DNA from: Bradyrhizobium sp. CCBAU 53351
GTDB taxonomy: Bacteria > Pseudomonadota > Alphaproteobacteria > Rhizobiales > Xanthobacteraceae
DNA length: 64,000 bases
Assembly: GCF_015291745.1 (NCBI RefSeq)
Contig: NZ_CP030059.1
Span: 682,001-746,000 of the forward strand
Direction: 5' to 3'
Each line of letters starts with the position of its first letter. Position 1 is the first letter of the stretch. The notes below the pieces were generated by a model. It was not told the DNA's origin. It worked only from the letters and a program-made list of their open reading frames with translations, and did no database searches. This document shows, piece after piece, positions 1-7,731 of the stretch. Position numbers and translations under genes: made by a program.

Positions 1-473
1 GCTGCGAGCTCGTTGACGGTGGCGATGCCGTAGTCCGGGTAAATGAAGAGCCACTTCCAGTCGAGCGCGACGACGTCGACCTCGAGCGGGGCCTTGGACT
101 GGTCCACGGCACGGTCGGCATGGATGCGGCCGAGCGTTCGATAGGGGTCGAGCAGGTGCGTGCCCATCCAGGTCAGCGCGCCCAGGCAGACGATGATCAG
201 GAGCGGAGCGGACCAGATGACGAGCTCGAGGGCGGTCGAATGATCCCAGTCCGGCTCGTAGCGGGCCTCGGTGTTGGACTGGCGATAGCGCCAGGCGAAC
301 AGCACCGTCAGCGCCATCACGGGGACGACGATCAGGAGCATCAGGACGGTAGAGATGATGACGAGGTCGCGCTGTTGGGCTGCGATATCGCCGGCTGGCG
401 CCAGCACGACGTAGTCGCAGCCGGTGAGCGCAGCAGCCAGAGGTAGTAGCGCCAGGATCTTGAGACGAGACAC
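1..473 (-). CDS. cyoA: Cytochrome o ubiquinol oxidase subunit II (partial, 3' end outside window)
   Basis: Subunit II of a haem-copper quinol oxidase of the respiratory chain, in the inner membrane with its main domain in the periplasm. I translated the reverse strand from GTG at 473. It gives a lipoprotein signal (VSRLKILALLPLAAALTGC, lipobox LTGC), then two hydrophobic segments (about residues 30-60 and 75-100) around the conserved RYRQSN/YEPDWDHSTALE region. The start of the cupredoxin domain follows (VDVVALDWKWLFIYPDYG, with the subunit II DWKW motif). The frame runs off the window edge without a stop. The GTG start is chosen because it places the signal sequence correctly; no strong ribosome-binding site is visible. 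It is divergent from the MFS gene. cyoBCD would be expected further left, outside this window. Confidence 0.9.
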   Translation of the reverse strand, partial: MSRLKILALLPLAAALTGCDYVVLAPAGDIAAQQRDLVIISTVLMLLIVVPVMALTVLFAWRYRQSNTEARYEPDWDHSTALELVIWSAPLLIIVCLGALTWMGTHLLDPYRTLGRIHADRAVDQSKAPLEVDVVALDWKWLFIYPDYGIATVNELA

Positions 474-540
474 GGGCCGAGCCTTTGAGAATGAGTTTCC
501 TTTGCGGGGCCAAGGGGTAGCTGCGGCGCAGCAATCCGGA

Positions 541-561
541 CATTGGACAATTTGTCCAATG
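541..561. promoter_or_regulatory. Perfect 21-bp palindrome between cyoA and the MFS gene (candidate operator)
   Basis: Arms CATTGGACAA and TTGTCCAATG are exact reverse complements around a single central T at 551. The site lies in the divergent region 474-653. It overlaps a possible upstream ATG (543) of the MFS frame, which argues that translation begins at 654 instead. It resembles a dimeric repressor site; the regulator is unknown and none is encoded next to it. Confidence 0.6.
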
Positions 562-653
562 TTGCAGTGCGGAATGTTGGGTCAGACAGGCTCAGTCTGC
601 CTGGCGCCCCGCCGGGCGGTCGGCTTTGTTTTCAGGACGCTAAGGGCGCACGC

Positions 654-1982
654 ATGGCGACGGCACAGACCCCTGCAATGGCAGATCTCCACTCGGGCGA
701 GCATGGCCACGACCAGGCCAGTCCCGGCGAGATCGCCATCGGCGTCATCATCGGCCGCACTTCGGAATTCTTCGATTTCTTCGTGTTCGCGATCGCCTCG
801 GTGATCGTGTTCCCGCGCCTGGTGTTCCCGTTCGCGAGCGAGCTCACCGGCACGCTCTATTCCTTCATGGTCTTCGCGCTGGCCTTCATGGCCCGCCCGA
901 TCGGCACCGTCATTTTCATGACGGTCGACCGTGCCTACGGCAAGACGGCCAAGCTGATCTCGGCGCTGTTCCTGCTCGGCACCGCCACCGTGGCACTCGC
1001 GTTCCTGCCCGGCTATCACGAGATCGGCGTTGCCGCGATCTGGCTATTGGCGCTGGCGCGTATCGCGCAGGGTCTGGCCTGGGGCGGCGCCTGGGACGGC
1101 ATGGCCTCGCTGCTGGCGCTGAATGCGCCGCCCTCCAAGCGCGGCTGGTACGCGATGGTGCCGCAGCTCGGGGCTCCGCTCGGGCTGATCGTGGCAAGCG
1201 CGCTGTTCGCCTATTTCGCCGGCAATCTTTCGGCCGACGATTTCTTCGACTGGGGCTGGCGCTATCCGTTCTTCGTCGCGTTCGCCATCAACGTCGTGGC
1301 GCTGTTCGCGCGCCTGCGCATGGTGACGACCGAGGAGTACGCCTCGTTGTTCGAGACTCGCGAATTGCAGCCGGCGCGCATCTCCGAGACCGTCGCGCGC
1401 GAAGGCCAGAACATCATGCTGGGCGCGTTCGCGCCGCTGGCGAGCTTTGCGCTGTTTCACATGGTCACGGTGTTTCCGCTGTCCTGGGTGTTCCTGTTCA
1501 CCCGCGAGAGCCCGGTGCGCTTCCTGATCATCGAGATCGTCGCCGCCGTGTTCGGCGTCGGTGCGATCGTTGTCTCCGGCATCATTGCCGACCGGGTGGG
1601 GCGCAAATCGCTGCTGATGGGATCGGCGATCGCGATTGCGATCTATAGCGGCTTTGCCCCGCAGCTGCTCGACGCCGGCGCGTTCGGCGAAACCATCTAT
1701 ATGGTGATCGGCTTCATCCTGCTCGGCCTGTCCTTCGGCCAGTCCTCCGGTGCGATCGCCTCGAACTTCAAGCAGGCCTATCGCTACACCGCCTCGGCGC
1801 TGACCTCGGACATGGCCTGGCTGTTCGGCGCCGGCTTCGCGCCGCTGGTCGCGCTACTGCTCGCCACCAATCTCGGCGTCATCGCATCGGGCGCGTATCT
1901 GCTGTCGGGCGCATTCTGGACGTTGCTGGCGCTCTGGCTCAGCGGCCAGCGCGAGGCCGGCGACATGGACGCGGGGCGCTGA
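654..1982 (+). CDS. MFS transporter, metabolite:H+ symporter (MHS)-like
   Basis: A 442-aa integral inner-membrane transporter of the major facilitator superfamily. About 12 hydrophobic segments are visible. The loop between TM2 and TM3 reads FMARPIGTVIFMTVDRAYGK, matching the family loop-2/3 motif, and the central second-half copy reads GIIADRVGRKSLL. The FFDFFVFAIAS first helix and the RIAQGLAWGG stretch are typical of MHS-type proton-coupled carriers of organic acids. The substrate cannot be read from sequence. The frame is open back to ATG 543, but that start would sit inside the palindrome, so ATG 654 (MATAQTPAM) is preferred. Divergent from cyoA; an MFS gene next to a cyo operon suggests linked control by carbon source or oxygen, which is inference. 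Confidence 0.85.
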   Translation: MATAQTPAMADLHSGEHGHDQASPGEIAIGVIIGRTSEFFDFFVFAIASVIVFPRLVFPFASELTGTLYSFMVFALAFMARPIGTVIFMTVDRAYGKTAKLISALFLLGTATVALAFLPGYHEIGVAAIWLLALARIAQGLAWGGAWDGMASLLALNAPPSKRGWYAMVPQLGAPLGLIVASALFAYFAGNLSADDFFDWGWRYPFFVAFAINVVALFARLRMVTTEEYASLFETRELQPARISETVAREGQNIMLGAFAPLASFALFHMVTVFPLSWVFLFTRESPVRFLIIEIVAAVFGVGAIVVSGIIADRVGRKSLLMGSAIAIAIYSGFAPQLLDAGAFGETIYMVIGFILLGLSFGQSSGAIASNFKQAYRYTASALTSDMAWLFGAGFAPLVALLLATNLGVIASGAYLLSGAFWTLLALWLSGQREAGDMDAGR

Positions 1983-2035
1983 GGCGCGAGCAGTAGCCGC
2001 ATTGCAGGTCCCGCAGGGCTACGCTCTCTCCGGCC

Positions 2036-3571
2036 TCAATCCGCCACGATCTTCACGCGATCGCGCACCTTGACCTGCGCGGTGCGGTCGAGGCCGTTGA
2101 GCACGCGGAAGCGCTCGGCGGGATGATCGACGCCGGCCATGCGGTGGGACAGCGACTCCACGGTGTCGCCGGGCTGCACGGTGATGACCTTGATGCGCAA
2201 GGGGCGGGCGGCCTGGATCTCGTCGAGCGTCAGGCGGCGGAACGAATTGACGGTCTCGCGCGCGTTGCGCTCGCTCTCGGTCGATTTCTGCCTGGTCGCG
2301 AAGATGAAGCGATAGACGTCGCTGCCGAAGCGCAGCGCATAGACCTTGAACTGCCACTGGTCGCCCTTGGCGGTGGCGGACGCGGCCGGGAAGCCGTTGA
2401 TGGTGATGTCTTCGGTGGACGCCTTCTCGACGCCCTCCATCCAGCCGGAATTCAGGTAGTCGCCGAGCGACTGCTCGGCCGGCACGCGCACCACGTCGAA
2501 ACGCATCGCCTGCGCGCCGCCCTCGCGCACGCCGATCACGGCCTGGGCGGTGTTGTCGAGCGTGAAATTATCCGGCGCCTGGAAGGTGAAGCCAAGCTTC
2601 GGATGCAGGAAACGGCGGCCGCGCACGAAACCTTCGCTGGGGTCTTCGCCGTAGACGAGGTTGTCGATCGCGGCGAGATAGGTCTCGCGGTCGCGCTCGG
2701 CGCCTTCGGGGGCCGTGTATTGCCGCGCGATGTTCTGGGCGTTCTGCACACGCTCCGGGGTTGCCGGATGCGATGAGGTGAAATCCTGCGCGCGCGGATC
2801 GAGCGAGGACTTGCCGGCCTTCAGCTCGGCATTGCGCTCCATCGCCGAAAGGAAGCGTGCCGCACCATAGGGGTCGAAATGCGCCTTGGCGGAAATGCCG
2901 ACGCCGATGCCGTCGGCCTCGAACTCCTGCTTGCGCGAGAAGCTCGCCATGGTGAGCTTGGTCTTGGCGAGCGCGAGCGCGGTGAGGTCAGGATCGTTGC
3001 TCATGTCGGTGACGACGCGGGTGACGATCGCGGCCTGGCGCGCCTGGTCCTCGCGCATCGCGGCGTGCTTGGACAGCACATGCGCCATCTCGTGGCTCAG
3101 CACGGAGGACAGTTCCGAGGTGTCGCTCGCGAGCGCCAGCAGGCCGCGCGTGACATAGAGCTGGCCGTTCGGCAGCGCGAAGGCGTTCACCGCGCCGGAA
3201 TTGAGGATGGTGACCTTGTAGCCTTGGTCGGGACGGTCCGAGGCCGCGACCAGCCGGTCGACGGTCTTGCTGACGAGCGATTCGAGCCTGGGGTCGTCAT
3301 AGGCCCCGCCATAGCTCGCCAGGATGCGTTCGTGCTCCTTCTCGGTCGCGGGGGTCTGCGCGACGGCCGGCTTCGGTTTCGGCATCGCGACGGCCGGAGG
3401 GGTCGCGGCAGCCTGGAACCGGCCCATGTCGCCGCAGCCCGCCAGCGCCGTGCTGAGGGCAAGGCACAGCGCAGCCGGCGCAGCCCGCAGGCGGCGGCAT
3501 TCATGCCGTACGTGCCGTTCTAGCACCCCATTCACGTCGTTTAACCCGTGCCCGGCCTGCTCTAAGGCCAT
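2036..3571 (-). CDS. M48 family metalloprotease lipoprotein with C-terminal LysM-like domain
   Basis: Up to 511 aa. Zinc protease of the BepA/Oma1-type M48 family, probably anchored in the periplasm and acting in envelope protein quality control. Visible: a hydrophobic signal ending in the lipobox LAGC (Cys about 46), the zinc motif HEMAH (about 160-164) and the third-ligand segment QEFEAD (about 215-220). A C-terminal LysM-like segment (about 455-510) begins TVQPGDTVESLSHRM. The long N-terminal leader before the signal suggests the real start may be a GTG near 3526 or 3535. With ATG 3571 the gene overlaps the stop of the upstream SNase-like gene by 10 nt, which fits translational coupling. 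The family is clear; the target is unknown. Confidence 0.88.
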   Translation of the reverse strand: MALEQAGHGLNDVNGVLERHVRHECRRLRAAPAALCLALSTALAGCGDMGRFQAAATPPAVAMPKPKPAVAQTPATEKEHERILASYGGAYDDPRLESLVSKTVDRLVAASDRPDQGYKVTILNSGAVNAFALPNGQLYVTRGLLALASDTSELSSVLSHEMAHVLSKHAAMREDQARQAAIVTRVVTDMSNDPDLTALALAKTKLTMASFSRKQEFEADGIGVGISAKAHFDPYGAARFLSAMERNAELKAGKSSLDPRAQDFTSSHPATPERVQNAQNIARQYTAPEGAERDRETYLAAIDNLVYGEDPSEGFVRGRRFLHPKLGFTFQAPDNFTLDNTAQAVIGVREGGAQAMRFDVVRVPAEQSLGDYLNSGWMEGVEKASTEDITINGFPAASATAKGDQWQFKVYALRFGSDVYRFIFATRQKSTESERNARETVNSFRRLTLDEIQAARPLRIKVITVQPGDTVESLSHRMAGVDHPAERFRVLNGLDRTAQVKVRDRVKIVAD

Positions 3572-4332
3572 ACCCCTGTCGGCTCGTTTGCGCCCAGCAA
3601 CTCGACCTGTCCTACGAGGCGTATATCGATACGCGGCCCCGTAGTTCCCTCAACCCAGCCCCGAACTCGAATACGTTTATTCTCCAAGGACTTAAGGGCA
3701 ATTCCGGCGTTTTCAAACGCCGGCAGCGCGCGTTTTGAAATAGTCGCGGCAAAGCCCCGTGTCCAGTTTCGTCCGAAGTTGAGGTAGGTCATTGCCCCAG
3801 CTTGCCGGACGGACAGGACTTTACCCTCGACCACCACAAAGCGCCCGATCCCCGCCAAAATATCGTCCGGACTTTCCGCGTTTTTTATGGCCGACGGGTC
3901 AGCCCAGCTGCCCATTTTTTGGCGCCGCGCCGCTGCTTCCGACGCCATCAGGGCGGCCGCGCAGTCCTTGTCCGTGATTTCGGCGGAGACCATGGCGTCG
4001 CCCTCGGCGAGCAGCATGGCCTGCAGCGAGGTGTCGTTTTCGCCGAGGAAGACCAGCGCGCCCTGGCGGCCATAACGATCCGGCGTGTCGTCGCTGCCGC
4101 GGAGCGCGACGTCGCGGCCGGCGAGCAGCGAGGCCAGCGCGTGTTTCGTGGTCGCCGTGGGCTCGATCCCGATCAGGCGGATTTCGCGGCCGTCGTCGAG
4201 ACGGACGCTGCGCGCATCGATAATGGCGGCGACGCGGCCTTCGCCCTGGGACTCGAATTGGCACGGCGCGGCGAACGCGGCGTCAGCCGCGACGAGAAGG
4301 AATGCGACGATGAGGAAACGTCGTTGCGCCAC
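3562..4332 (-). CDS. Secreted SNase-like (thermonuclease-fold) protein with degenerate active site
   Basis: 256 aa starting at GTG 4332. It has an N-terminal signal peptide (cleavage about AFAA/PCQF) and a staphylococcal-nuclease-like region (about residues 30-145). A second OB-like region (about 160-250) contains VVVEGKVLSV and KRIRVRGWVEG. The SNase core is recognisable as VRLDDGREIRLIGIEPTA...DRYGRQGAL. The usual VDTPE segment is replaced by IEPTA, so the catalytic glutamate equivalent to E43 seems absent, while R of IRL and R of YGRQ are kept. It is therefore perhaps a binding protein rather than a nuclease. It overlaps the downstream M48 gene by 10 nt, so the two are probably co-expressed. 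Confidence 0.75.
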   Translation of the reverse strand: MAQRRFLIVAFLLVAADAAFAAPCQFESQGEGRVAAIIDARSVRLDDGREIRLIGIEPTATTKHALASLLAGRDVALRGSDDTPDRYGRQGALVFLGENDTSLQAMLLAEGDAMVSAEITDKDCAAALMASEAAARRQKMGSWADPSAIKNAESPDDILAGIGRFVVVEGKVLSVRQAGAMTYLNFGRNWTRGFAATISKRALPAFENAGIALKSLENKRIRVRGWVEGTTGPRIDIRLVGQVELLGANEPTGVWP

Positions 4333-4407
4333 GTGGCCCGGAGAGGTTGCGTTGCGGACCGATCATAGCCCATGCGTAGTGGGTCGCGAAGATGTTTCCT
4401 CACGCTC

Positions 4408-4522
4408 CGTCATTGCGAGCGCAGCGACTTGTCCGCTGAAGCCTTCGGCGAAGGCGGAAGCAATCCAGATTTCCGCGGGAAGAATCTGGATTGCTTCGTC
4501 GCAAGAGCTCCTCGCAATGACG
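4408..4522. repeat. Intergenic palindromic repeat, Rhizobiales dispersed type
   Basis: Outer arms CGTCATTGCGAG (4408-4419) and CTCGCAATGACG (4511-4522) are exact reverse complements. A second nested pair lies inside: GCAATCCAGATT (4460-4471) and AATCTGGATTGC (4483-4494). This has the form of a non-coding mobile palindromic element and no reading frame is convincing here. With the palindrome at 4552 it accounts for the 361-nt gap 4333-4693. Confidence 0.8.
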
Positions 4523-4551
4523 ATGCGGAGACACCTTGCGTCTTCTCATCA

Positions 4552-4566
4552 TTCCGCTTAGCGGAA
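4552..4566. promoter_or_regulatory. Palindrome TTCCGCT-T-AGCGGAA, candidate operator (copy 1)
   Basis: Perfect 7-bp arms around a central T, 128 nt upstream of the binding-protein gene at 4694. A 15-nt string (ATTCCGCTTAGCGGA) recurs exactly at 13250-13264, between the divergent acyl-CoA dehydrogenase operon and the SDR gene. This supports a shared regulator, probably a dimeric TetR-type repressor (inference). Confidence 0.6.
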
Positions 4567-4693
4567 AGCGTGCAATTCATCATTCATCTGCATGGCGCCT
4601 CGCGCTTGCTGCGCTGTTGCGCATGCGGCATGATTGCGGCAACACCAATAACCAAGCCGCCATCAGAGACAGGCGATAAGGGAGGTCTTTTCC

Positions 4694-5899
4694 ATGAAGC
4701 ATATTATGTCGGGCATTTTTGCCGCCGCGTTGGCCCTCAGCGCGAATGCCGCACAGGCCCAGGACAAGCCGCCTCTCAAGATCGGCGGCATCCTGGACAT
4801 GTCGAGCCTCTATGCCGACATCACCGGCCCCGGCAGCGAGACCGCGGCCAAGATGGCCGTGGAGGATTTCGGCGGCGAAGTGCTGGGGCGCAAGATCCAG
4901 GTGCTCGCGGCCGACCATCAGAACAAGGCCGATCTCTCCGGCAACATCGCCCGCGACATGCTCGACAATCAGGGCGTCGAGATGATCTACGACGTCGCGG
5001 CGTCCGCGACGGCGCTTGCGGCCGGCGAGATCGCCAAAGCGCGCAACAAGATCATCATGTTCAACGGCCCAGGCTCGATCCGTCTCAGCAACGAGGCCTG
5101 CGGCCCCTACACCATCCACTATGTGTTCGACACCTACGGCCAGGCCAACGTGACCGGCCTTGCCGCGGTGAAGTCGGGCCTCGACAGCTGGTACTTCCTC
5201 ACGGCCGATTACGCCTTCGGCCAGGATCTGGAAAAGGACACCAGTGCCGTCGTCACCAAGACCGGCGGCAAGGTCCTCGGCAGCGTGCGCCATCCGCTCA
5301 ACACCTCGGACTTTTCGTCGTTCCTGCTGCAGGCCCAGGCTTCCAAGGCCAAGGTGATCGGCCTCGCCAATGCCGGCGGTGACACCGTCAACGCCATCAA
5401 GCAGGCGGCGGAGTTCGGGATCATGAAAGGCGGCCAGAAGGTCTCGCCGCTGCTCGTCTTCGTCACCGACATCGACTCGATCGGCCTCGAGACCGCGCAG
5501 GGGCTGCTGCTGGCGGAAGCGTTCTACTGGGACATGAACGACGAAACGCGCGCGTTCTCGAAGCGCTTCATGGAGCGGGTGAAGCGGCCGCCGACCTCGG
5601 CGCAGGCCGGCGTCTACTCCTCCGTCACGCATTACCTGAAGGCGGTGAAGGCGGCCGGCACGACCGACGCGGCCGCTGTCATGAAGGTGATGAAGGAAAC
5701 GCCGATCAACGACTTCTTCGCCAAGAACGGCAAGATCCGGGAGGACGGCCGCATGATCCACGACATGTACCTGTTCGAGGTGAAGAAGCCGTCGGAGTCG
5801 AAGGGCCGCTGGGACGATTACAAGCTGCTCGCCACCGTGCCCGGCAACGAGGCGTTCCAGTCGCTGGAGCAGTCGCGCTGTCCGCTGGTGAAGAAGTGA
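4694..5899 (+). CDS. Branched-chain-amino-acid-type ABC transporter substrate-binding protein
   Basis: 401 aa, periplasmic, of the LivJ/Leu-Ile-Val-binding family (periplasmic binding protein type 1 fold). It has a signal peptide MKHIMSGIFAAALALSANAA with AQAQ cleavage. The mature start, PLKIGGILDMSSLYADITGP, is the classical first strand and ligand loop of the family. A further lobe motif is TADYAFGQDLEKD. The start is set by GGGAGG about 8 nt upstream of ATG 4694. No permease or ATPase genes adjoin, so it is an orphan binding protein. Members next to acyl-CoA catabolic genes often bind aromatic or other organic acids rather than amino acids. It is preceded by candidate operator copy 1, which points to co-regulation with the 10-14 kb genes. 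Confidence 0.87.
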   Translation: MKHIMSGIFAAALALSANAAQAQDKPPLKIGGILDMSSLYADITGPGSETAAKMAVEDFGGEVLGRKIQVLAADHQNKADLSGNIARDMLDNQGVEMIYDVAASATALAAGEIAKARNKIIMFNGPGSIRLSNEACGPYTIHYVFDTYGQANVTGLAAVKSGLDSWYFLTADYAFGQDLEKDTSAVVTKTGGKVLGSVRHPLNTSDFSSFLLQAQASKAKVIGLANAGGDTVNAIKQAAEFGIMKGGQKVSPLLVFVTDIDSIGLETAQGLLLAEAFYWDMNDETRAFSKRFMERVKRPPTSAQAGVYSSVTHYLKAVKAAGTTDAAAVMKVMKETPINDFFAKNGKIREDGRMIHDMYLFEVKKPSESKGRWDDYKLLATVPGNEAFQSLEQSRCPLVKK

Positions 5900-5942
5900 C
5901 GGCGTGAATCGTTGTGACGACGAGCGCGTCCCAACATAGGTC

Positions 5943-6065
5943 GTCATCCCGGGGCTCGCGAAGCGAGAGCCCGGGATCCATCGGGCGGCAGTGACGGTCG
6001 AGAAATGGATTCTCAGGTGCGCAATTGCGCACCATAGTTCGCGCCACGGCGCGCCCCGGAATGAC
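5943..6065. repeat. Composite palindromic repeat downstream of the binding-protein gene
   Basis: The outer arms GTCATCCCGGGG (5943-5954) and CCCCGGAATGAC (6054-6065) match with one mismatch. A first internal hairpin is at 5948-5975 and a perfect 18-bp palindrome GGTGCGCAATTGCGCACC at 6016-6033. It fills most of the gap 5900-6092 and may end transcription of the upstream gene. Confidence 0.75.
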
Positions 6066-6092
6066 TGAGCAAAACAACGAGGAAGGCGTCCC

Positions 6093-6881
6093 ATGAACGA
6101 CATGGTCCTGCAGAAGCTCGAAGGCGGGCTGCTCACCATCACGATGAACCGCCCGGAGCGGAAGAACGCGCTCAACCCGGAGATGGTGGCCGGGCTGGTC
6201 GAGGCGGCGCGGCGCGCGGCTGACGATCCCGAGGTGCGCGCTGTGCTGTTCAAGGGCGCCGGCGGCTCGTTCTGCGTCGGCGGCGACGTCAAGTCGATGG
6301 CGGCCGGCCGCGCGCCGCTGCCGTTCGAGCAGAAGCTTGCAAATCTGCGCCGCGGCATGGAGGTCTCGCGCATCCTGCATCAGATGCCCAAGCCTGTGGT
6401 CGCGCAGCTCGATGGTGCCGCGGCCGGCGCGGGCCTGTCGATGGCGCTGTCCTGCGACCTCCGCATCGCATCCGAATCTTGCAAGATCACCACCGCCTTC
6501 GCCAAGGTCGGCTTCTCCGGCGATTACGGCGGCACCTATTTCCTCACCCAACTGCTCGGCAGCGCGCGGGCGCGCGAGCTCTATCTGATGTCGCCGGTGC
6601 TGACCGCGAGGGAAGCCCACGCGATCGGCATGGTGACCAAGGTCGTGCCGGACGCCGAGATCGACGCCGCAGCCCACGAGCTCGCGCTGTCGCTGGCGCA
6701 GGGGCCCTCGATCGCGCTCGGCTTCATCAAGCGCAACATCAACAATGCCGAACATCTGGCGCTGGAGGATTGCTTCGACGGCGAGGCGATCCATCACACC
6801 CGCTGCGGCGACACCGAGGACCACAAGGAGGCCGCAAAAGCCTTCGTGGAGAAGCGCAAGCCGACCTTCAGGGGCGCCTGA
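6093..6881 (+). CDS. Enoyl-CoA hydratase/isomerase family protein
   Basis: 262 aa crotonase-fold enzyme acting on an enoyl-CoA thioester in the cytoplasm. Motifs: TMNRPERKNAL near the N terminus, the first oxyanion segment SFCVGGDVKSM, and the second oxyanion region DGAAAGAGLSMALSCDLRIA. The residue equivalent to the first catalytic glutamate of rat hydratase aligns with Phe (AFAKVGFSGDYGG), while the aspartate in SGDYGG is of the kind seen in isomerase/PaaG-like members. Isomerase activity is therefore as likely as hydratase. RBS GAGGAAGG lies before ATG 6093. The next gene starts 3 nt after the stop, so these two form an operon. Confidence 0.85.
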   Translation: MNDMVLQKLEGGLLTITMNRPERKNALNPEMVAGLVEAARRAADDPEVRAVLFKGAGGSFCVGGDVKSMAAGRAPLPFEQKLANLRRGMEVSRILHQMPKPVVAQLDGAAAGAGLSMALSCDLRIASESCKITTAFAKVGFSGDYGGTYFLTQLLGSARARELYLMSPVLTAREAHAIGMVTKVVPDAEIDAAAHELALSLAQGPSIALGFIKRNINNAEHLALEDCFDGEAIHHTRCGDTEDHKEAAKAFVEKRKPTFRGA

Positions 6882-6883
6882 CC

Positions 6884-7633
6884 GTGGCGCCCTATATGCG
6901 TCTGCGGCAGATCTGCCTCGTCGCGCCGCAGCTCGTGCCAGTGATCTCCGACATCGCGGAGATCATGGGCCTTGCCGTCTGCTACCGGGACGGCAATGTC
7001 GCGAAATACGGCCTGGAGAACGCGCTGCTCCCGGTCGACACGATCCTGCTGGAGGTTGTCGCGCCTTTCAAGGACGGCACCACGGCCGGCCGCTTCATTG
7101 AGAAGACCGGCGGTCGCGGCGGCTATATGGCGATCTTCTGCTGCAACGATCCCGACGAGCGCGGCCGCAACGCCAATGCGCTTGGCGTGCGCACCGCCAA
7201 CGTCATCGACCACGCGCCCTATCACGGCGTGCAGCTCCATCCCCGCGACTGCCGCGCCGCCTTCATCGAGTTCAATCACACCGAAGGCAGCGACGACATT
7301 CTGGGCCCGTATCCGCCCGCGGGGCCGGATTGGCAGAAGTTCATCCGCAAGGACGTGACGCAGGCGCTTGTCGCGGTGGAGATGCAAAGCCCGGATCCGC
7401 AGGGGCTGGCCGAGCATTGGGGCAAGATCATCGGAATTGCGGCTGATGGCTCCGAGCTGAAGCTGCCCAACGCGACCTTCCGTTTCGCGAAAGGCGTCAG
7501 CGAGATCATGAGCGCGCTGGAGTTTCGGGTGACCGACGTGGCTCAGGTGCTGCATGCCGCCAAGGCCAGGGGGGTCGCGGTGGCCGGCAACGAGTTTCTG
7601 CTGGGTGGGGTGACGTTCCGGCTTGCCGGTTGA
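6884..7633 (+). CDS. VOC (glyoxalase/dioxygenase superfamily)-like protein
   Basis: 249 aa from GTG 6884, chosen because it follows the upstream TGA by only 2 nt with AGGGGCG ahead; ATG 6896 is the alternative. Two pseudo-symmetric halves typical of vicinal-oxygen-chelate proteins are suggested. The first runs from RLRQICLVAPQLVPVISDIAEIMG and the second from DVTQALVAVEMQSPDPQGLAEHWG. Metal ligands are not obvious, so I do not assign a reaction. Genes of this kind beside crotonases and CoA ligases are probably accessory to the same acyl-CoA pathway. It is translationally linked to the crotonase gene upstream. Confidence 0.65.
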   Translation: MAPYMRLRQICLVAPQLVPVISDIAEIMGLAVCYRDGNVAKYGLENALLPVDTILLEVVAPFKDGTTAGRFIEKTGGRGGYMAIFCCNDPDERGRNANALGVRTANVIDHAPYHGVQLHPRDCRAAFIEFNHTEGSDDILGPYPPAGPDWQKFIRKDVTQALVAVEMQSPDPQGLAEHWGKIIGIAADGSELKLPNATFRFAKGVSEIMSALEFRVTDVAQVLHAAKARGVAVAGNEFLLGGVTFRLAG

Positions 7634-7658
7634 GGTCTTGCCTTCCCAGCTCTCAATC

Positions 7659-7705
7659 CGTCATCCTTCGAGGCCTCCGCTGCGCTCCGGCGCCTCAGGA
7701 TGACG
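7659..7705. repeat. Short palindromic repeat (GTCATCC...GGATGAC)
   Basis: Arms CGTCATCCTTCGAGGC and GCGCCTCAGGATGACG enclose a GC-rich turn. It lies between the VOC gene and the acyl-CoA synthetase gene. The form is the same as the element near 57650. Confidence 0.7.
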
Positions 7706-7731
7706 GATAGCCACAAGAGCAGGACCTCAAC

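Noticed and set aside
543..653. N-terminal extension of the MFS gene from ATG 543
   Set aside because: Would begin inside the perfect palindrome at 541-561 and adds no hydrophobic or conserved sequence.
4580..6373. 597-codon open frame on the minus strand
   Set aside because: Opposite to the Liv-type receptor gene, which has a signal peptide, family motifs and RBS; also crosses a palindromic repeat.
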